Assembly: GCA_001414485.1 (NCBI GenBank)
Contig: LLEY01000008.1
Location: 372,001 to 436,000 of the forward strand
Origin: Calycina herbarum
Taxonomy: Eukaryota; Ascomycota; Leotiomycetes; Helotiales; Pezizellaceae
Length of the DNA: 64,000 nucleotides
Direction: 5' to 3'
Positions 9,639 to 22,729 of this stretch are shown here, in pieces. Position numbers and translations under genes: made by a program. The notes beneath the pieces are model-generated. The model was not told the origin of the DNA, did not search any database, and saw only the letters and a program-made list of their open reading frames with translations. Each line of letters opens with the position of its first letter. Positions within the stretch are counted from its first letter, which is position 1.

Positions 9639-12600
9639 CTACCCCCTCCTTCAACCGGGCTCTCTCTAACTAAGCCGCTTTGTCTTCCGTAGCTATAGGG
9701 TCGTTACTCTCTAATTCGCTGTAATTGTCTCTTCCTGCCTCGTACGCCTCTAGCTACAAAGGAAGAGCCTTTGGAGGCCCGTCAGCTGTTGGATTCGCTA
9801 AATAGAATTCCTTTAACATATGTAGCGAGTAGGCTACGTAGCGAGCTAGGTGCTAGTCAAGGTCCTCGTTATAGCCCTTCTACTTTAATCAGTAGTAAAG
9901 AGACTTCTATCGCGTCTTACTTATAAGTACTTCCTTAACCTCCTATTCTTCTTCTTTGTCGACGATAATCGGTAGAGGTAGCGTACTTACTTATCTAGGC
10001 AGAGGATCGTCTAAAGCTTTACGTAACTTCTCTAGTACAAAGACAGGATAGACTCTAATAGAGGATAGTAACTAGAGTCTAAAAGCAGAGCTAACTTCCT
10101 TAAGGATCTTAAAAGGTCTAGCTATCTAGTAGTCTAACTTCTAGCTAGGTCTTTATATATTCCAGTTCTTTATAGTAACAAAAACTATATCGCCGACTTT
10201 AAAGTCTACTTCTCGTCTATGTCTATTCACGTCCCGTTCTTTCTTTTCTTAAGCTTTTACTATATTTGCTTAGCCGACGTCTAGTACTTCTTAAAGAGTC
10301 TTTGTAACTGTTATAGCTTCTTCTTATAATAGCCTCTCTTATATAGTCGAGGGTTTAGGTATATACTAGTCAAAAGACGTTCTTAGTAAGTAGCTCTTTT
10401 ATAATTTAAATAGAGATATTCTAATAGTACTATAAGGTAGTATAAGCTAAGCGTGGTCTATTATTAGAAGTAGCTCTAACTAATTATTCTAGTAGTAATT
10501 TATATACAGCCGTAAGCGCTAATCCAGGTACTAGTTTATAATTTCGGTTTGTCCGTCTATCTAGGCGTGATTTGCAGTCGAAAGTCGAAGCCGAACGCCG
10601 AGGATTCGTGTAAATTCTCGCTAGAAGGCAGAGATAAACTAAGAGCCTCTGTTAGAGATAATACTCTCTAGGATTCCGTGATATTATAATATATACTATA
10701 AATATAGCCTAGCTATCTGCTTAGCCGTTACTTCCTTTTAGTATAGAATAGAGATAGATTGTTTAGATAATTAGTCGATAACTACAAATACGTTGTTAAA
10801 GCCGTGCTTATTAGCTAGGAAGGATTTAAAGTCTATTACCACGTGTTACTATATACGTAATAGGACTAGAAGTAGGTGTAGATAACCAGAGGTCTTGTCT
10901 CTTAGTATATCCGCTCTTCGATATTCGTAACAGTTACGTATATATTATATAATATTAGACTTTATATTTCACTAGATATATCTCGAGTAAAGGATCTAGT
11001 AGGTCTTGTCTCGTCTAGGGTGGGCTAGTAGTACTTAGTTATGTGCTTCATAGATTAGGTCTGTCTATAAAGTATCGATATCTAGTATTATTAAGTAGCC
11101 TTAATAAAGCAGTAGGTCTTCCTCTAAGACGTACGGAGAGTCTTCGTCGTTCTCAGTCTATAATCGTAAAGCTTAAAGTGTCTTAGTATCCTTATTTGCT
11201 TTACAGATTCGTTTAGAGAGCGTAAGAGACTCCTGGAAGTAGTCGTCGTCGACTGGAGCTAGTGTAATAGAGCTTATTTCGACTCTGAGGTCTTTAAGTG
11301 TTTCTATATCGACTTGTTCTTTTGTTAAGAGCGTATAGGTCCGGTATTATTCTTTTAGCTTCTTCTAAGTCTATAACTCGTTCGTTTTTCGTATTAAAGC
11401 GTCTGCCTTTCTATTCTCTTTTCTAGAATAGTATATTACTATAAAGTAGTATTCGGCTAAAGCTTTAGCCTATCTGGCTTAACGTGTAGTAAGCTGCTTT
11501 ATTATTATAAAGTACTTAAGTGCTTTATAGTTAGTATAAATACGAACTTTCTTATATATACTTTATAATTCTAGTCTCTATTCTATAAGCGAGTATACGA
11601 TTACAAGTATCTCTTTATTATAAATCTCGTAATTATACTTAGCTAAGAATATAACCTTACTAAAGTAAGCTACTAGGTACTATTCGCCGTCTACTTACTG
11701 TTATTATAGTATCTTAGCAATTATCCCGTCTAAGGCGTCTATCTCAATTATCGTAGGAAGCTTTAGAGAGTAGTAGCGAAGGACTAGTGCTGTTATAAGG
11801 TATTCTTTCAGCTTCTTAAAAGCGTCCTAGCAGCTTTTGTCGAAGTTAAAGGGTACGTTGTCCTTTATAAGACGTATAAGTGGTTTTATAATAATTCTAT
11901 AATTCCGTATAAACCTCTAGTAGAAGTTATAAAAGCCTAGGAAGCTCTAGACGCCTTTTACTATATCTAGTACTTACTAATTCTAGACTACTACAACTTT
12001 TTCTAGATCTACTTTAATACTATTAGTCCTAATAATAAAGCTAAGGTATTTTATCTTCTTAACGTTAAATTCGTATTTCTTAATATCTGCTTATAAGCTA
12101 GTATCTCGTAGTTACTAGAGGACTTTTTATACGTGTTCCTCGTACTCTAATATATTCGAAGAATAGATAAGAATGTCGTCTAAGTAAGCAGAGCAGAAAT
12201 CGTCTAAATAGTCGAAAAGTACGTCGTTTATATACCACTAGTACGTAGATAGTCTATTTATAAGTCTAAAGAGCAGAACCTTATACTTATACGTTCTATA
12301 ACATATATAGAAAGTAGTTAGTTCTTCAGAATCAGGATCTATTCGTATATAATAGAAAGCTTAACAGATATCGAGTTTTATAAAGATACGAGCTTAGCTA
12401 ATATAGGCTAGCGTTTTATTAATAAGAGGAAGTAGATAGCAGTCTTTTCAAGTAAGGTTATTAAGCTTCTAGAAGTCGATATAAAAGCGTAATCTTCCGT
12501 CTACCTTCTTAATAAACAGTACTAGAGTAGTAAAAGAGGACTGGCTATACTCTATAAATCTCTTATAAAGGTTGTCTAAGATATATTCCTTTATAGTAAG

Positions 12601-14951
12601 TAGCTCTTTAGTCGATATCTTATATAGTAGGGAATATCTAAGAGTATCTGTTCCTTCTAGCTATATTTTATAGTTATAATATTAGTAAAGTAGTAGAGTA
12701 TCTAAAGCTTTCTTTAAGAATACGTCTATAAAATCTATATACTTCTCTAGAACCTCTAGTATTACTATACGATCCTCTTCTTATCCAGCTATAATACTGT
12801 TAATCTCGTATAAGCTAGTAGTAAACATCTCGCTATCTTTCTAAAGTAAATAGTAGTATATTCCTACTACAGATATAATAGAGATATTAATTATCGTAGA
12901 AAGTTCTTACTTTAAAAAGAGCTTTCGTCGATAGACTAGAGTAAGTACTTTCTTAGGTAATCCCTCGAGTTCCCGTTTTATAATCCGGTATTATACTTGT
13001 ATAGAAGACTAGTAGTTGCTTTCGTAGATCGTAGGTACGTATTCTAGATATTCTATTATATAGAGTTCTAGAATAGATTAGCTATTCTATCTTTATAATT
13101 CGTCCGTTTCTATTATAAGGTTACGAGCGTCTACCTAATTCTAGTAAAAGAGCGTAAGGTCCTTAGAACGAATAGCTTTACACGAGAGAGGGGTAGGCTA
13201 CTAAGCAGAGAAGTAAGGCTTAAGTTTCTCTAGCTAGAGTAACTTTCGATAAGTTACGTTAATACTAATATAAAAGTATTTAAAGAATTTTCAGCCGAGG
13301 ATAACATTATATAATCTTAGGTCTAGTAGAATAAAGAGTATATTAAAGAATTTATAGCTATCTAATACGTAATTAGAGAGGAGGTAGTAAGTAGCTTCTC
13401 CGCTAATCTCTCTATTATATCCGCGAATCTTTATAGATATAGGAAGTCTTTTTATTTTAAGGTTATAGAACTTCGCTAAGTCGTAGCCGAATTAAGCGTC
13501 TATAAAAGAGAATGTATTTGCTCCTAGGTTATTAAGAGCAGTAGTTTATATACTATATCTATTAATTGTTATTATACTAGGTAAAGTAAACGCTTTTCTA
13601 CTAACTAATAACTATAGATTAATCTTAGAGAGATTAATCCTATATTTACCTAAGGTAGAGTCTTCTCTTAAGTACATTCGTTTCCCGACTCAGATCTAGC
13701 TTCTTCTTCTTTCTCTAGCTCGCTTAAGTCTACCTTCTTATAGACTCTTAGCTGTGGGCAGGACTTGATATAATAGCCGACTTCTCTACAGTTATAACAT
13801 ATATTAGTAGAGGGGTGAATGCCAGCTACGTAAGCAGGAATTTCTAGAGAACGTGTAGCTATAGCCGTATTTATAGCTATAGTAGGTAGATACTTACTTA
13901 TACGCTTTCTAGTCTTTTCTTCTATAATGTCTTATAGGTCGTTGTCGACGCTACTAGTAAGAGTACAAAAGAGGTCTATATCTCTCTTAGCTTAAAGTCT
14001 AATAACTGTAAGAGCTTGTCAAAGGTTAATAGTTAACTTATTAAAAAGGTCGTTAATTCTATCTTGCTTTAGAGCCCTAGACTTGTCTACCAGCTTCTAG
14101 AACTTTGCTTGAAACTCGTGAAACGTCTCTTAAGCTATTTATAGCTCTTAGTACTTCTTACAGGCCTTGTTACAAACGTACGAACTGACTATAATATTAC
14201 GGAGGTAAGCTAGTATCTCGTTATAAGTAGTGAATCGGTTATTAGTATCGAACTTATATTTTAAGTAAATATAATCATATACTTAGCTAGCAGTAGCACG
14301 ATATACTAGATTCATCTTTGCCTCCTTAGATTCGAAGTAGTCGGTATTAATATATAGCTTTGCTATAATTTCAGTCTCCTAGGTATCGTACGTGATCTGG
14401 TCGTCTTCTATCGTAAACGTACGTAGATTCTCTACTTTACTAGTCTTCTTAGAAGACTAGGCAGCAGAAGTGGATTAGGTAACCTTTTCAGCTTTAAGCT
14501 TTATAAGAGTATATTCACAGTATACGTGTATTTCTACTACTTAAAGAGTGGATCTAGTATTAACTTTAAGGTAGTAGACCTTATCCGTAAGAGTAGTTAT
14601 CGTCTAAAGGATTTATTATAAGGCATCGTCGACTATAAGAGGAGGAGGTGACTTAGACTTTGCTACTGTAGAAGAGCTAGTAGTAGCCTTACTAGTAGGT
14701 GAAGGTGGTAGTGCTATAGCTTAGAAAGAGGTCTTAGTCTTTCGAGAGCTAGTGTTAATAGTAGGTAGCAAAGGTAAAGGTAAAGGTAGAGGCTCTTCGT
14801 CCGATTACTTATCGAGCTAGCTAAGGGAGAAGCGTTGTAACTTATTACCGTATACGAAGGGATTTACTATAAAGTGAATGTATATGTTTTCGTTCGTTAG
14901 TTTTAGGATATTCGTATGCCTTCTTAGGCGAGAGTGTGAGTTTAGTTTTAG
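9639..14951 (-). pseudogene. gag-pol relic of Gypsy 1
   Basis: Minus-strand translation, ignoring RIP stops, gives in gag-to-pol order: a CCHC zinc knuckle (CYNCREVGxYIKSCP, 13758-13800), a degraded aspartic-protease site followed by GANTFSFIDA (about 13500-13560), reverse transcriptase with YLDDILIYS (about 12160-12190), RNase H, integrase with DGQTEIIN (10533-10556), and a C-terminal chromodomain (about 9855-9955; EVKEVLISK..LK.KGYNEDLD). The order protease-RT-RH-IN-chromodomain is that of chromoviruses. There are many in-frame TAA/TAG codons, typical of RIP at Gln and Trp codons. Confidence 0.85.
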
Positions 14952-15134
14952 TGTAACGGCCCTCTATAAATATACTAAAAGAGATGCTTATAGAATAGTA
15001 CCTATATTCGAAGAGAACTAAACTAAAGAGAGAAGAGGAGAGTTAGTACGCTCTGTCTCTATTTATGTATACTAAGCGAGACTTCGGTAGAACCTCGGCA
15101 CGTGATCCAGTCGTATATGACTGGGACTGTTATA
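14952..15134 (-). repeat. 5' LTR of Gypsy 1
   Basis: 183 bp, begins TGTAACGGCCCTC with the terminal TGTAAC un-RIPed, ends CTGTTATA; adjoins TSD copy taaag at 15135-15139. Confidence 0.92.
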
Positions 15135-16984
15135 TAAAGAACTCTAAGCTAGGTGTCTAAGTATATTAGAAGAGATAGTACTAACCTCTTTCTAGTCTTA
15201 TAGTTAAAAATACAAACTTACGTATTTATATTAGCTAAAGGTTACTATTCTAGCTTTCTAGTTAATATTTAGATTATATTCTTAAATCTATAGTATACTT
15301 AGTATTACTTTCTTACTTTCTATCTCGACGATATTAAATTATATATCTAAGAAGTGTTCTTTAATATTAGTTTTTATTAGAATAGTTTACTAATTAATAA
15401 CTCTGTTTTAGTAAGTAATATCTATTCTGTCGACTACTTCTAGATAATATAGTCTTATTTTTTTAATTAGAATATTCAGCTTTCTTAGAGCTATTAGAGA
15501 AAGGAAATTACTTGTTACTCTCGAATCTATTATAACTTATAGTTCTTTTCCTTATATTTCTATAGTTACTATTAACTATCTTTCTTCTAAAGTAGCGTAT
15601 ATTTCTATTTTAGTATAGTAAATACTAAACGTCTAATTTCTTAAATTCTTTTCTCTAACTAATTAGATTTAGAACTAAGAAAAGAGTATTACTCTATCTA
15701 TATCTAATAAAGCTACTTTGTATATTTACTAATACTCTATAATTCTAGTAGTTTCTAGTAAGGTTTCTTTAAATCGTTTCTAGGTTAACTAGTCTATAGT
15801 AGCGCTTCGTTTATATTATATCTACTATACTATTATCTCTTATATTACTTCTATAGACTATAATTCTTCTAGTTTCGTCTCTACTTATTAAAATATATTA
15901 AATTTTCGTCGTTCTTAGAAAAGTATACTAAATAACTCTTATAAACTGTATTTTCTAAATACTATTCTATTATTTCCGATTATTATAACTATAATATAAT
16001 TTTCTCTATAGATAATATTCTAAGAAAAGGTGTCTTAATTCGTTCTATAAATTCTATTAGAACTTACTATGTCTATATACTAGTTTTCTTCTAAATATTA
16101 TAAACTTTCTATACGTTCTCTACTCTAGAATAACTAAGTCTCTTGATTTATTATTAGCTATATTTAGATTCTTTTTCCTTAATAGTTTCTTATCTAGTAA
16201 CTAGACTAACTAGAGTTATTATATTAGAATTATCTCTTATAACTATATATATTATTAAGAGAGTTAGCTTAATTTCTTATATAGTATAAGAATTCTAAAA
16301 ATCAGGTTTCTAGCTATTTATATATACCTAGCGATTTCCTTGTTTAAATATCTTTATAAAAGCTTAAGTTTCTTCTAATCTAAAGCTTATATCTTAGACT
16401 TCTTCTTCTAAACTAGATAATAAGTCTAGTAATTCTAATAAACTAGTTAAGAGTAGTAACTCGTATTTAATTTAAAGAGGTAACGTATATTCTTCTTTAG
16501 ATCGCGTATCGTAGTATTCTTTAAAAAGTAGTTTATTACTATTATTAGTAGTTTATATTCTACTACTCTACTACTTATTATATTTAACCTAGGTTCTATA
16601 TTCTCGTACTTTAAGCTCTTCTTTTATAAGTTTCTAATTTTCAAGTACTACTATTATATATTATTAAGTAGTACTAAGATACTTTTTTCTCTTCTATAGT
16701 TTCTTCGTATTTTTCTTACTATACTTGTTTACTTTATAACTAGAAAGACTATATAAGTAATATAAGTTCTACTTACGTCGTTTAGTAAGAGTTAGAGCTA
16801 TAGCTCGTAGTATACCTAAGCGAGAATATTAAAACCTATATCTTATTTTTAAAAATATACTATAAATCTAAATCTAATTATTTTAACTTTAAATTAAAAA
16901 CTTATATTAATAAATAGTAGCTAATCTACGTATATTAATAACGTCTTCTAATTTATATATTAATCTCTTAGTATATACCCGATA

Positions 16985-17990
16985 ATCACATAGATCTACT
17001 AGATTCTAAAGCCTTTGAATCTTCTTAATTAACTTCTTCTTAGAAGTTAGTATAAAGAGTAACTTCTTTAACTCTTCTTTTATCTACTACTAGACCTTCT
17101 TAATTACGTTTAAATCAGATAAAGAAGAAGGCTAATTAAAGCTACGGATGTTATATTAGAGCTTAGCTAAGCGAGTATATCTCTTATATATCTTTAAACC
17201 GTCTTTTATAAAGATATAGTCGGTACCGAGCTTATTAAATAAGAGAAAGATAACTAGCTTAAGAACTTAATCTCTATAAGCGCGGGAATTCACCTCTTTA
17301 TAGCCTTGTTCCTTCTTTAAGAAGATAAGAGAGAACTTATAATCCTAGCTAATCGCGCTCTAAATTATAACCGATACTCTCTCTAAGCGATATATCGACC
17401 TAATATAATCTTAATACCTCTTTTTATCTACCTAACGTATTACCTAGACTCTTCTACTCTTTCTAAGCTTAAATATACACTCGTCTAACTATATAACCTT
17501 TCTCTAGTCTCTCTCTCTTAGATTCGAGGTAGTATAGTTAGAGGTCCTCTACTAATAATATTCTAGTATAAAACTAAGATACTTTTTAACTTATTTCTAG
17601 GATATAAAAGATTAAGAGTATACTATATAGCGACGGTAGCCTACGTAGCGTAGTTCTTATTAAATAGTATATACTAATATATTAATACTAAGAAGGTTTT
17701 AGACTTACTTAAAAGTTATACGACGAGTAGTATAATTTGTTAATATAAATCAAATAATCCGGCGTAGATCTCTCTTTCCTAGTCGTCTTCTTTAATACTA
17801 CTTCTCGTTCTATATATATTAACTTATTCTATTCTTATAAATCCGTCTTATAGTAGTTCTAGGAATCTCTAATTCTTTATATATCTACTTCTCCGATTTT
17901 CCGTCGCTTCGCGCTTATTATACTCTAGCTCTTTTTAGTATATACTAATTATAACTAGGTTCGTATATAGGAGAGAGAGAGGATTCGGTC
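16985..17990 (-). pseudogene. Tc1-type transposase relic
   Basis: On the minus strand the N-terminal side reads like a Tc1 helix-turn-helix (KELEIPRTTIRRIYKN...RRLGKRDLRRII, about 17740-17890). The C-terminal side has the PSxSxDLNVIxKV motif (17093-17134) that carries the last acidic residue of the DDE triad. Stops throughout are consistent with RIP. Confidence 0.75.
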
Positions 17991-18057
17991 TACTATTCTT
18001 AATTTAGAGAGTTTTAGATAAAAGATTAAATTATAGTAGATTTTTAAAAAGAGAGTA

Positions 18058-19901
18058 ACGTGGTTTATTAGTACTCTACGTACTTTTCCTCTATTAACTA
18101 TACTCTAACTTTAACACGCGTTTTCTCAACTGCTATAAATAGAAATTTAAACATAAGAAGTATAAATTATCTTAGCTATCGAGGCTATCTATATAGCTAA
18201 AAAGCTAAGTTATTAGTCTACTACGAAAATCTATAATATTCTCGAATCTACGCTTCGACTTCGAATAAACAGTTATACTACTCTTTATAAACATCTACTA
18301 CTAAACCTTAAATTAAACAACCTAGAAGAGAAGGTAATTATTTAATATATACTTAATCTAGATATAAGAGGATTTACGCTCTAGCTAGCTAATATAGAAG
18401 ATATAGCGAATTATATCCTCGAATCGCAGAAGAGAAGACGCGTTAGTAAGCTCTAAGTATCTCGATTTATATAACGTCGACTAGAATTAAAGACGTGTTT
18501 TAATCGTGTTTATAACTTTCAAAGAGCCTTATACGAAGATCTAGAGCTTATTAGCACGTGGTTTCAACTTATAGAGAATATAAGAGTAAAATATAGTGTT
18601 TTAGATTACAACTTCTATAACTTTAATAAGACAGGCTTTATAATAGGTATTATAAGCCTAGCTATAGTTGTTATATATACTAATCAACGTAGTAGAAGTA
18701 AGGTAGTTTAGCTAAGTAATCGAGAATAGGCTATAATAATTACTTATATAAATAGCGAGGGTTAGAACGTGTCTCTATTTTTAGTAGTTTAAGAGAAGAA
18801 TTATCTTAAGAATTAGTATACTAAGAGCGGCCTTCTATATAACTAGGTTATTAAACATATAAACAATAGATAAACAAATAATAAGACAGGTCTAGAATAG
18901 CTTTAGTACTTCGATAAGTATACTACTGCTTATATAAGAGATCTATATCGAATGCTAGTATTAGATAGGTATAAGAGTTACGAATCAGCTGAATTCTAAG
19001 AGTATTATAAAGCTTATAATATTATAACTCTTTACTTATCTTCTTACTCTTCTTATCTTACCTAGCCACTCGACGTTAGATGTTTTAGTATATTAAAATA
19101 GATATATAGTTGCTAAATTAAGACTTTTATTAAAGCTTATATTAACTATATTACTAAGATCGAGTTCTTTCTCGCTTTTAAAACAGCGTATTTAGAATTA
19201 ATAACAGTCTAAAACGCCTAGACTAGATTCTACAGAGCTGGCTTAGTACCTTTTAATCTCTAAGCTATGATATTAAAGCTTAATATCCGATTACGAACTC
19301 CTATACCTACTAGCCTCTCTTCTGCGGACGCCGACTCTTAGGTCTTATAGACCTCTTATAACCTAACTAATACTCTTTTATAAACAACTTTAGTTAAGAA
19401 TCGTATTACACGTTATTAAGAAAGCTCGCTAACGCCTATTTTTCAAATAGTTACTATGTTAGTAAAGAGTATAGAGCGGTTAGTATATAAAGTAACTCTT
19501 TTATTAGTAGAGGTTCGTACTCTTTAAGCAGCAAATAAAGCCCTTAGTAAGCGTCGCAGGGCTAAAAAGACTCGGGTCTGTTAAGAAGGTGTACTTACTA
19601 TAGAGGATATATAGGACGTATTAGCTTAAAAAGAGGCAGAGGAACAGGCTCGACGCGATAGACGTTCTAAGAGAAGGAGATAAAATAAGAGACAACTCTC
19701 TAGGCAACAGTATAGCACTTATAGAAAGACTAGTTATAATACACGAACTTGTTAAGAGGCTATAGATATATCTAGTTTATTAGATTCTAAGTAGTTTTAG
19801 TTAATTTAATATATTATAGTTATTTAATTATATTCTAAAGTAATAAGATAGAGGAAAAGTACGTAGAGTACTAATATACGTAGAGTACTAATAAACCACG
19901 T
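18058..19901 (+). mobile_element. Fot1/pogo transposon nested in Tc1
   Basis: 1,844 bp, flanked by TA (18056-18057 / 19902-19903). Inverted ends start ACGTGGTTTATTAGTACTC and run into TACTTTTCCTCTAT. The right end carries a duplicated sub-terminal unit (attagtactctacgta twice), the left end one copy. Confidence 0.88.
18150..19760 (+). pseudogene. Fot1/pogo-type DDE transposase relic
   Basis: Plus-strand translation through RIP stops shows the pogo/Fot1 DDE core: YNFNKTGFIIG (about 18612-18645, first Asp position altered), LVLDRYKSYESAEF (about 18955-19000), SSYLT.PLDVRCFSILK (about 19045-19105), and a C-terminal Lys/Arg-rich tail (about 19540-19690). An N-terminal HTH/CENP-B-like part precedes it. 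It is the Fot1 class because of the TA target site and motif order. Confidence 0.8.
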
Positions 19902-20768
19902 TATTAGAAATTAAAATAGAGAGTAATCTCGCTTAGGTATACTACGAGCTATAGTCTTAACTCTTACGTTCTTTCTAGAAAAGGTCTTTCTTTTTAAAAG
20001 ATTTTCTTTATATCGTATCTAGTTCTATTAGTTATAACTACTAGCTATATTCTATCTTTCTACGTTAGATAGAGTAGTAACTATACTAGTCTTTTCTCTT
20101 AAATCTTCGTTTATAGACTTAATTATCGATTTTAATAGAGAGGTTAATTATATTACCGAGGTCCTCGAGTTGTTTCTTTTAAGATATCTTATCTTTTATA
20201 TAACTCTTAAGTTCTTAGTAGAAATAGGCTTTAAGAGCTAAGTCTTTCTATTCTACTCTGTTTATAAACTACTAGAAGCGTACTATATAGTTAGTAGCTA
20301 ACTTCTTCTATTATAATTCTAATAATTGTCGCTTAGTAGTTCTTTCTATATCGATGTCTCTAAACACTCTTCTAATCTTTCTTTTAAATCTAATCTAAGT
20401 TCTAAAAATCTTATTTATCTCGTCTTATTATTTATTAGCTTAATCTACTTCTAGATACTTAAGATAGTCTTATAAGAATATCTTAATCTAGTCGAGAACT
20501 AGTCTACGTAAGAAGGTAGTAGCTTATATAGTTTTCTTAAGATTATTAAAGAACTCTATAAGATTAAAAGCGATATATATTTCGTACTAGAGTAGGAAGC
20601 TTTAGAGCTTAGTTTACTTACTAAGGTAAGAGTCTAAGATCTTAACCTTAATTCGCTTATAATATATAGTATCAACTACCTAGGCTAGCGCCGTAGAGCT
20701 AGTAGCAGAAGCGAGTATCTAATATAAAGTTATTATAATAGTATTAACTTAGAAGTAGATACTTAAAG

Positions 20769-21221
20769 TATAACGAAACTAGTATCTAACTAACTATAAA
20801 GGTATCGAGTTCGACGGTTAGTATATAGTAAAGAAGACAGCTATTATATAGTATTTACTTAGAGGTAAACTCGTTACTTATATTAAAGATATTAAAGTAA
20901 AGTAATAAGATTAATAACTAAAGTTAAGTATAAAGCTTTTATTTAATAGTAGATATACTAGTCTTATATAGAACCTTCGTTCTTCTACTATCGCCTATAT
21001 CGCTTATTAATACTATCGATATATCGCCTATATCGCCTGGCGATATAAGCGATATATGTCACGTGATTTCTAACAGTCTTCTAACGGTGAGATTCTAGAA
21101 TCTCTAAATACCTCTATATTACAGATTCTCTTCTATATTACCTTATATTTTCTAGACGTTATATCTTATTCTATTAGAGCGCTATTTAAACTACTTACTA
21201 TATAGAACGTGATTTATAACA
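20769..21221 (-). repeat. 5' LTR of Gypsy A (variant of family 2)
   Basis: 453 bp, TATAACGAAAC...GATTTATAACA. The outer parts match the LTRs of B and C. The middle instead matches the LTR of D (49677-50098) and carries a CGATATA/TATCGCC palindromic array (20990-21060). It contains tCACGTGa at about 21059-21066. Confidence 0.8.
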
Positions 21222-22729
21222 AGTGCTTATATACTTTATAAGAACGAGAGTACTATAGAGAGAGACAGTTCAGTTTAGAGAAGTAAGGCTTACGCTAGTT
21301 AAGTATATAACGTTCTTAGAAGTAGAGCTTAATAGAAAGCTAAACTAGAAAGCGTATTAGAAGAGAGTATAGAAGAAGCTTATAACGTAAACCTTTATAC
21401 TTATAAGACTAGCTAGAAAGATATAAAGTATAAACTACTACTAAGTAAGGTAAATATATACAGTAGTAATAAGAAACGCTATTATATACGAAGTATTAGC
21501 GTAGTACTATATAATACTAAAGAGAGAGAGTATAAAAGAGATAGTAAGAAGCTTCTTAATATAATAGTTAAAGTGTCTACGAGTAGTAATAGAGGTATAT
21601 AAGGCTACTCTAGTATAGAGCCTTAAAATAGAGGTAGACTATATACTAATTAATCTATATCTTAATCTAAGAGTAGCTACGTTTAAAAGAAAGTTCTAAG
21701 CGTCTAAACTAGGAAAGCTAATCTAAAACGCTTATAAGTATATAGCTACGTAGCTAAGAAGAAGAAGAGAAAGGCTATTAAAAGTAGAAAAGGCGATACT
21801 ATACTCTTAGAGAGTGAAATAGAAGTAGAAAGAAAAGTAGAGAATAGAGAGAGAGAGGTTTAAGTATAGTACTACGCTTAAAGAATAGAGAAAGAGCTTA
21901 GAAGCCTAGAGAAAGAGAACCTAGAAGAAGAACTCTATATAATATATAGAAGTATTAGACAAGGTAGATCTCGACGATAAGAAGCTATAGAAGGTCTATA
22001 AAAGGCTTACTAAAGCGAAGAGCTTACTACTTATATAAGCACGAACGAGAGTAATAGAGCTTAATATCTTTCTATTCTTAAGAAAGATACTAGACTAACT
22101 TATACTATAGTATATATATATAGACAGTAGAGAGATAGTAAAGCATCTTATACTATTTTATTATAAGATTTTATAAGAAAGAGAAGCGCTTATAAGAGCT
22201 CTTAGAAAGCGGATCAGAGATCTTAGAAAGCTAAGAGAGGCGCTAGCGAATAGGAGGCTAGCGCTAAGAATTACTACTTAGCTGCTTAGGCTAGAAAGAC
22301 TCTAGAAGTATAAGCTTATACTAGAATTACTAGAGAAAGACAGAGAGGAGAATAAGAAGGAGATAAGAGAGAGAGAGAAAGAGAAGAAAGCAGCTAAGAC
22401 GTATTAAAAGACAAGGCCTAGGCTTAGACAGTTTTAAGAAAGCGCTTAAGAAGCGCTAGAGACGGTTACCTACGGCTCTTATACTACTAATACACGCTTT
22501 AGTAGTTAAGTACTTTAATCTACTACCTTTTATATTACTAAGTTAGAAAGATAAGCTCTGAATAGACAGTAGTAGAACTCGAAAGAGAGTATTATATACT
22601 CGAGAGAAAGCTTAAAAAGCGACGGAGAATAAGCTAAAAACCTTTATAAACTAGAATAGAAGATATACTACTTACTCTTAGAGCTTAGCCTACGGCCTAC
22701 GTAGCGTAAGAATTATAATAATACTAATA
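21222..22729 (+). pseudogene. Unidentified RIPed coding-like relic, Lys/Glu/Arg-rich
   Basis: Between the LTR of Gypsy A and the first bases of Gypsy F. Plus-strand translation, ignoring stops, is strongly charged and low in hydrophobics, with predicted coiled-coil character (for example LRKRIRDLRKLREALANRR near 22205-22260 and EIREREKEKKAAK near 22355-22400). I see no RT, integrase or DDE motif. It could be the C-terminal part of a transposon protein or host sequence caught between elements. I do not assign a function. Confidence 0.4.

Larger units (their letters stand above)
9456..15134 (-). mobile_element. Complete Ty3/Gypsy chromovirus (family 1), TSD taaag
   Basis: Two 183-bp direct LTRs (9456-9638, 14952-15134) bound 5,679 bp. 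The flanking pentamer taaag at 9451-9455 and 15135-15139 is an exact target-site duplication. A purine tract on the minus strand (complement of ACCCCCTCCTTC, about 9641-9652) abuts the left LTR, so the left LTR is the 3' one and the element reads on the minus strand. It is inserted in Gypsy A. RIP has removed coding capacity, though less severely than in neighbouring elements (more C/G remains). Confidence 0.93.
16788..19964 (-). mobile_element. Tc1/mariner transposon in Gypsy A, itself split by Fot1
   Basis: Terminal inverted repeats of about 38 bp (AGAGTTAGAGCTATAGCTCG... at 16788; its inverse ends at 19964) are flanked by TA at 16786-16787 and 19965-19966. With the insert removed, the flanking Gypsy sequence has the same length as in Gypsy C (32010 region), which supports this boundary. 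Excluding the nested Fot1 (18058-19901 plus one TA), the element is about 1.33 kb, normal for Tc1. Confidence 0.85.
9365..21221 (-). mobile_element. Gypsy element A (family 2), minus strand, heavily interrupted
   Basis: Family-2 internal sequence runs 9365-9455, 15135-16787 and 19965-20768, then the 5' LTR at 20769-21221. It aligns with Gypsy B: 9380-9455 plus 15140-16780 matches about 27102-28690 of B, and 19967-20768 matches the gag-side region up to B's LTR. Interruptions are Gypsy 1 (9456-15134) and a Tc1 element (16788-19964, carrying Fot1). The 3' portion is missing apart from a piece at 7880-8141. All frames are destroyed by RIP. Because the left end is lost, no target duplication can be matched to the right flank (agtgc). 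Confidence 0.75.
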
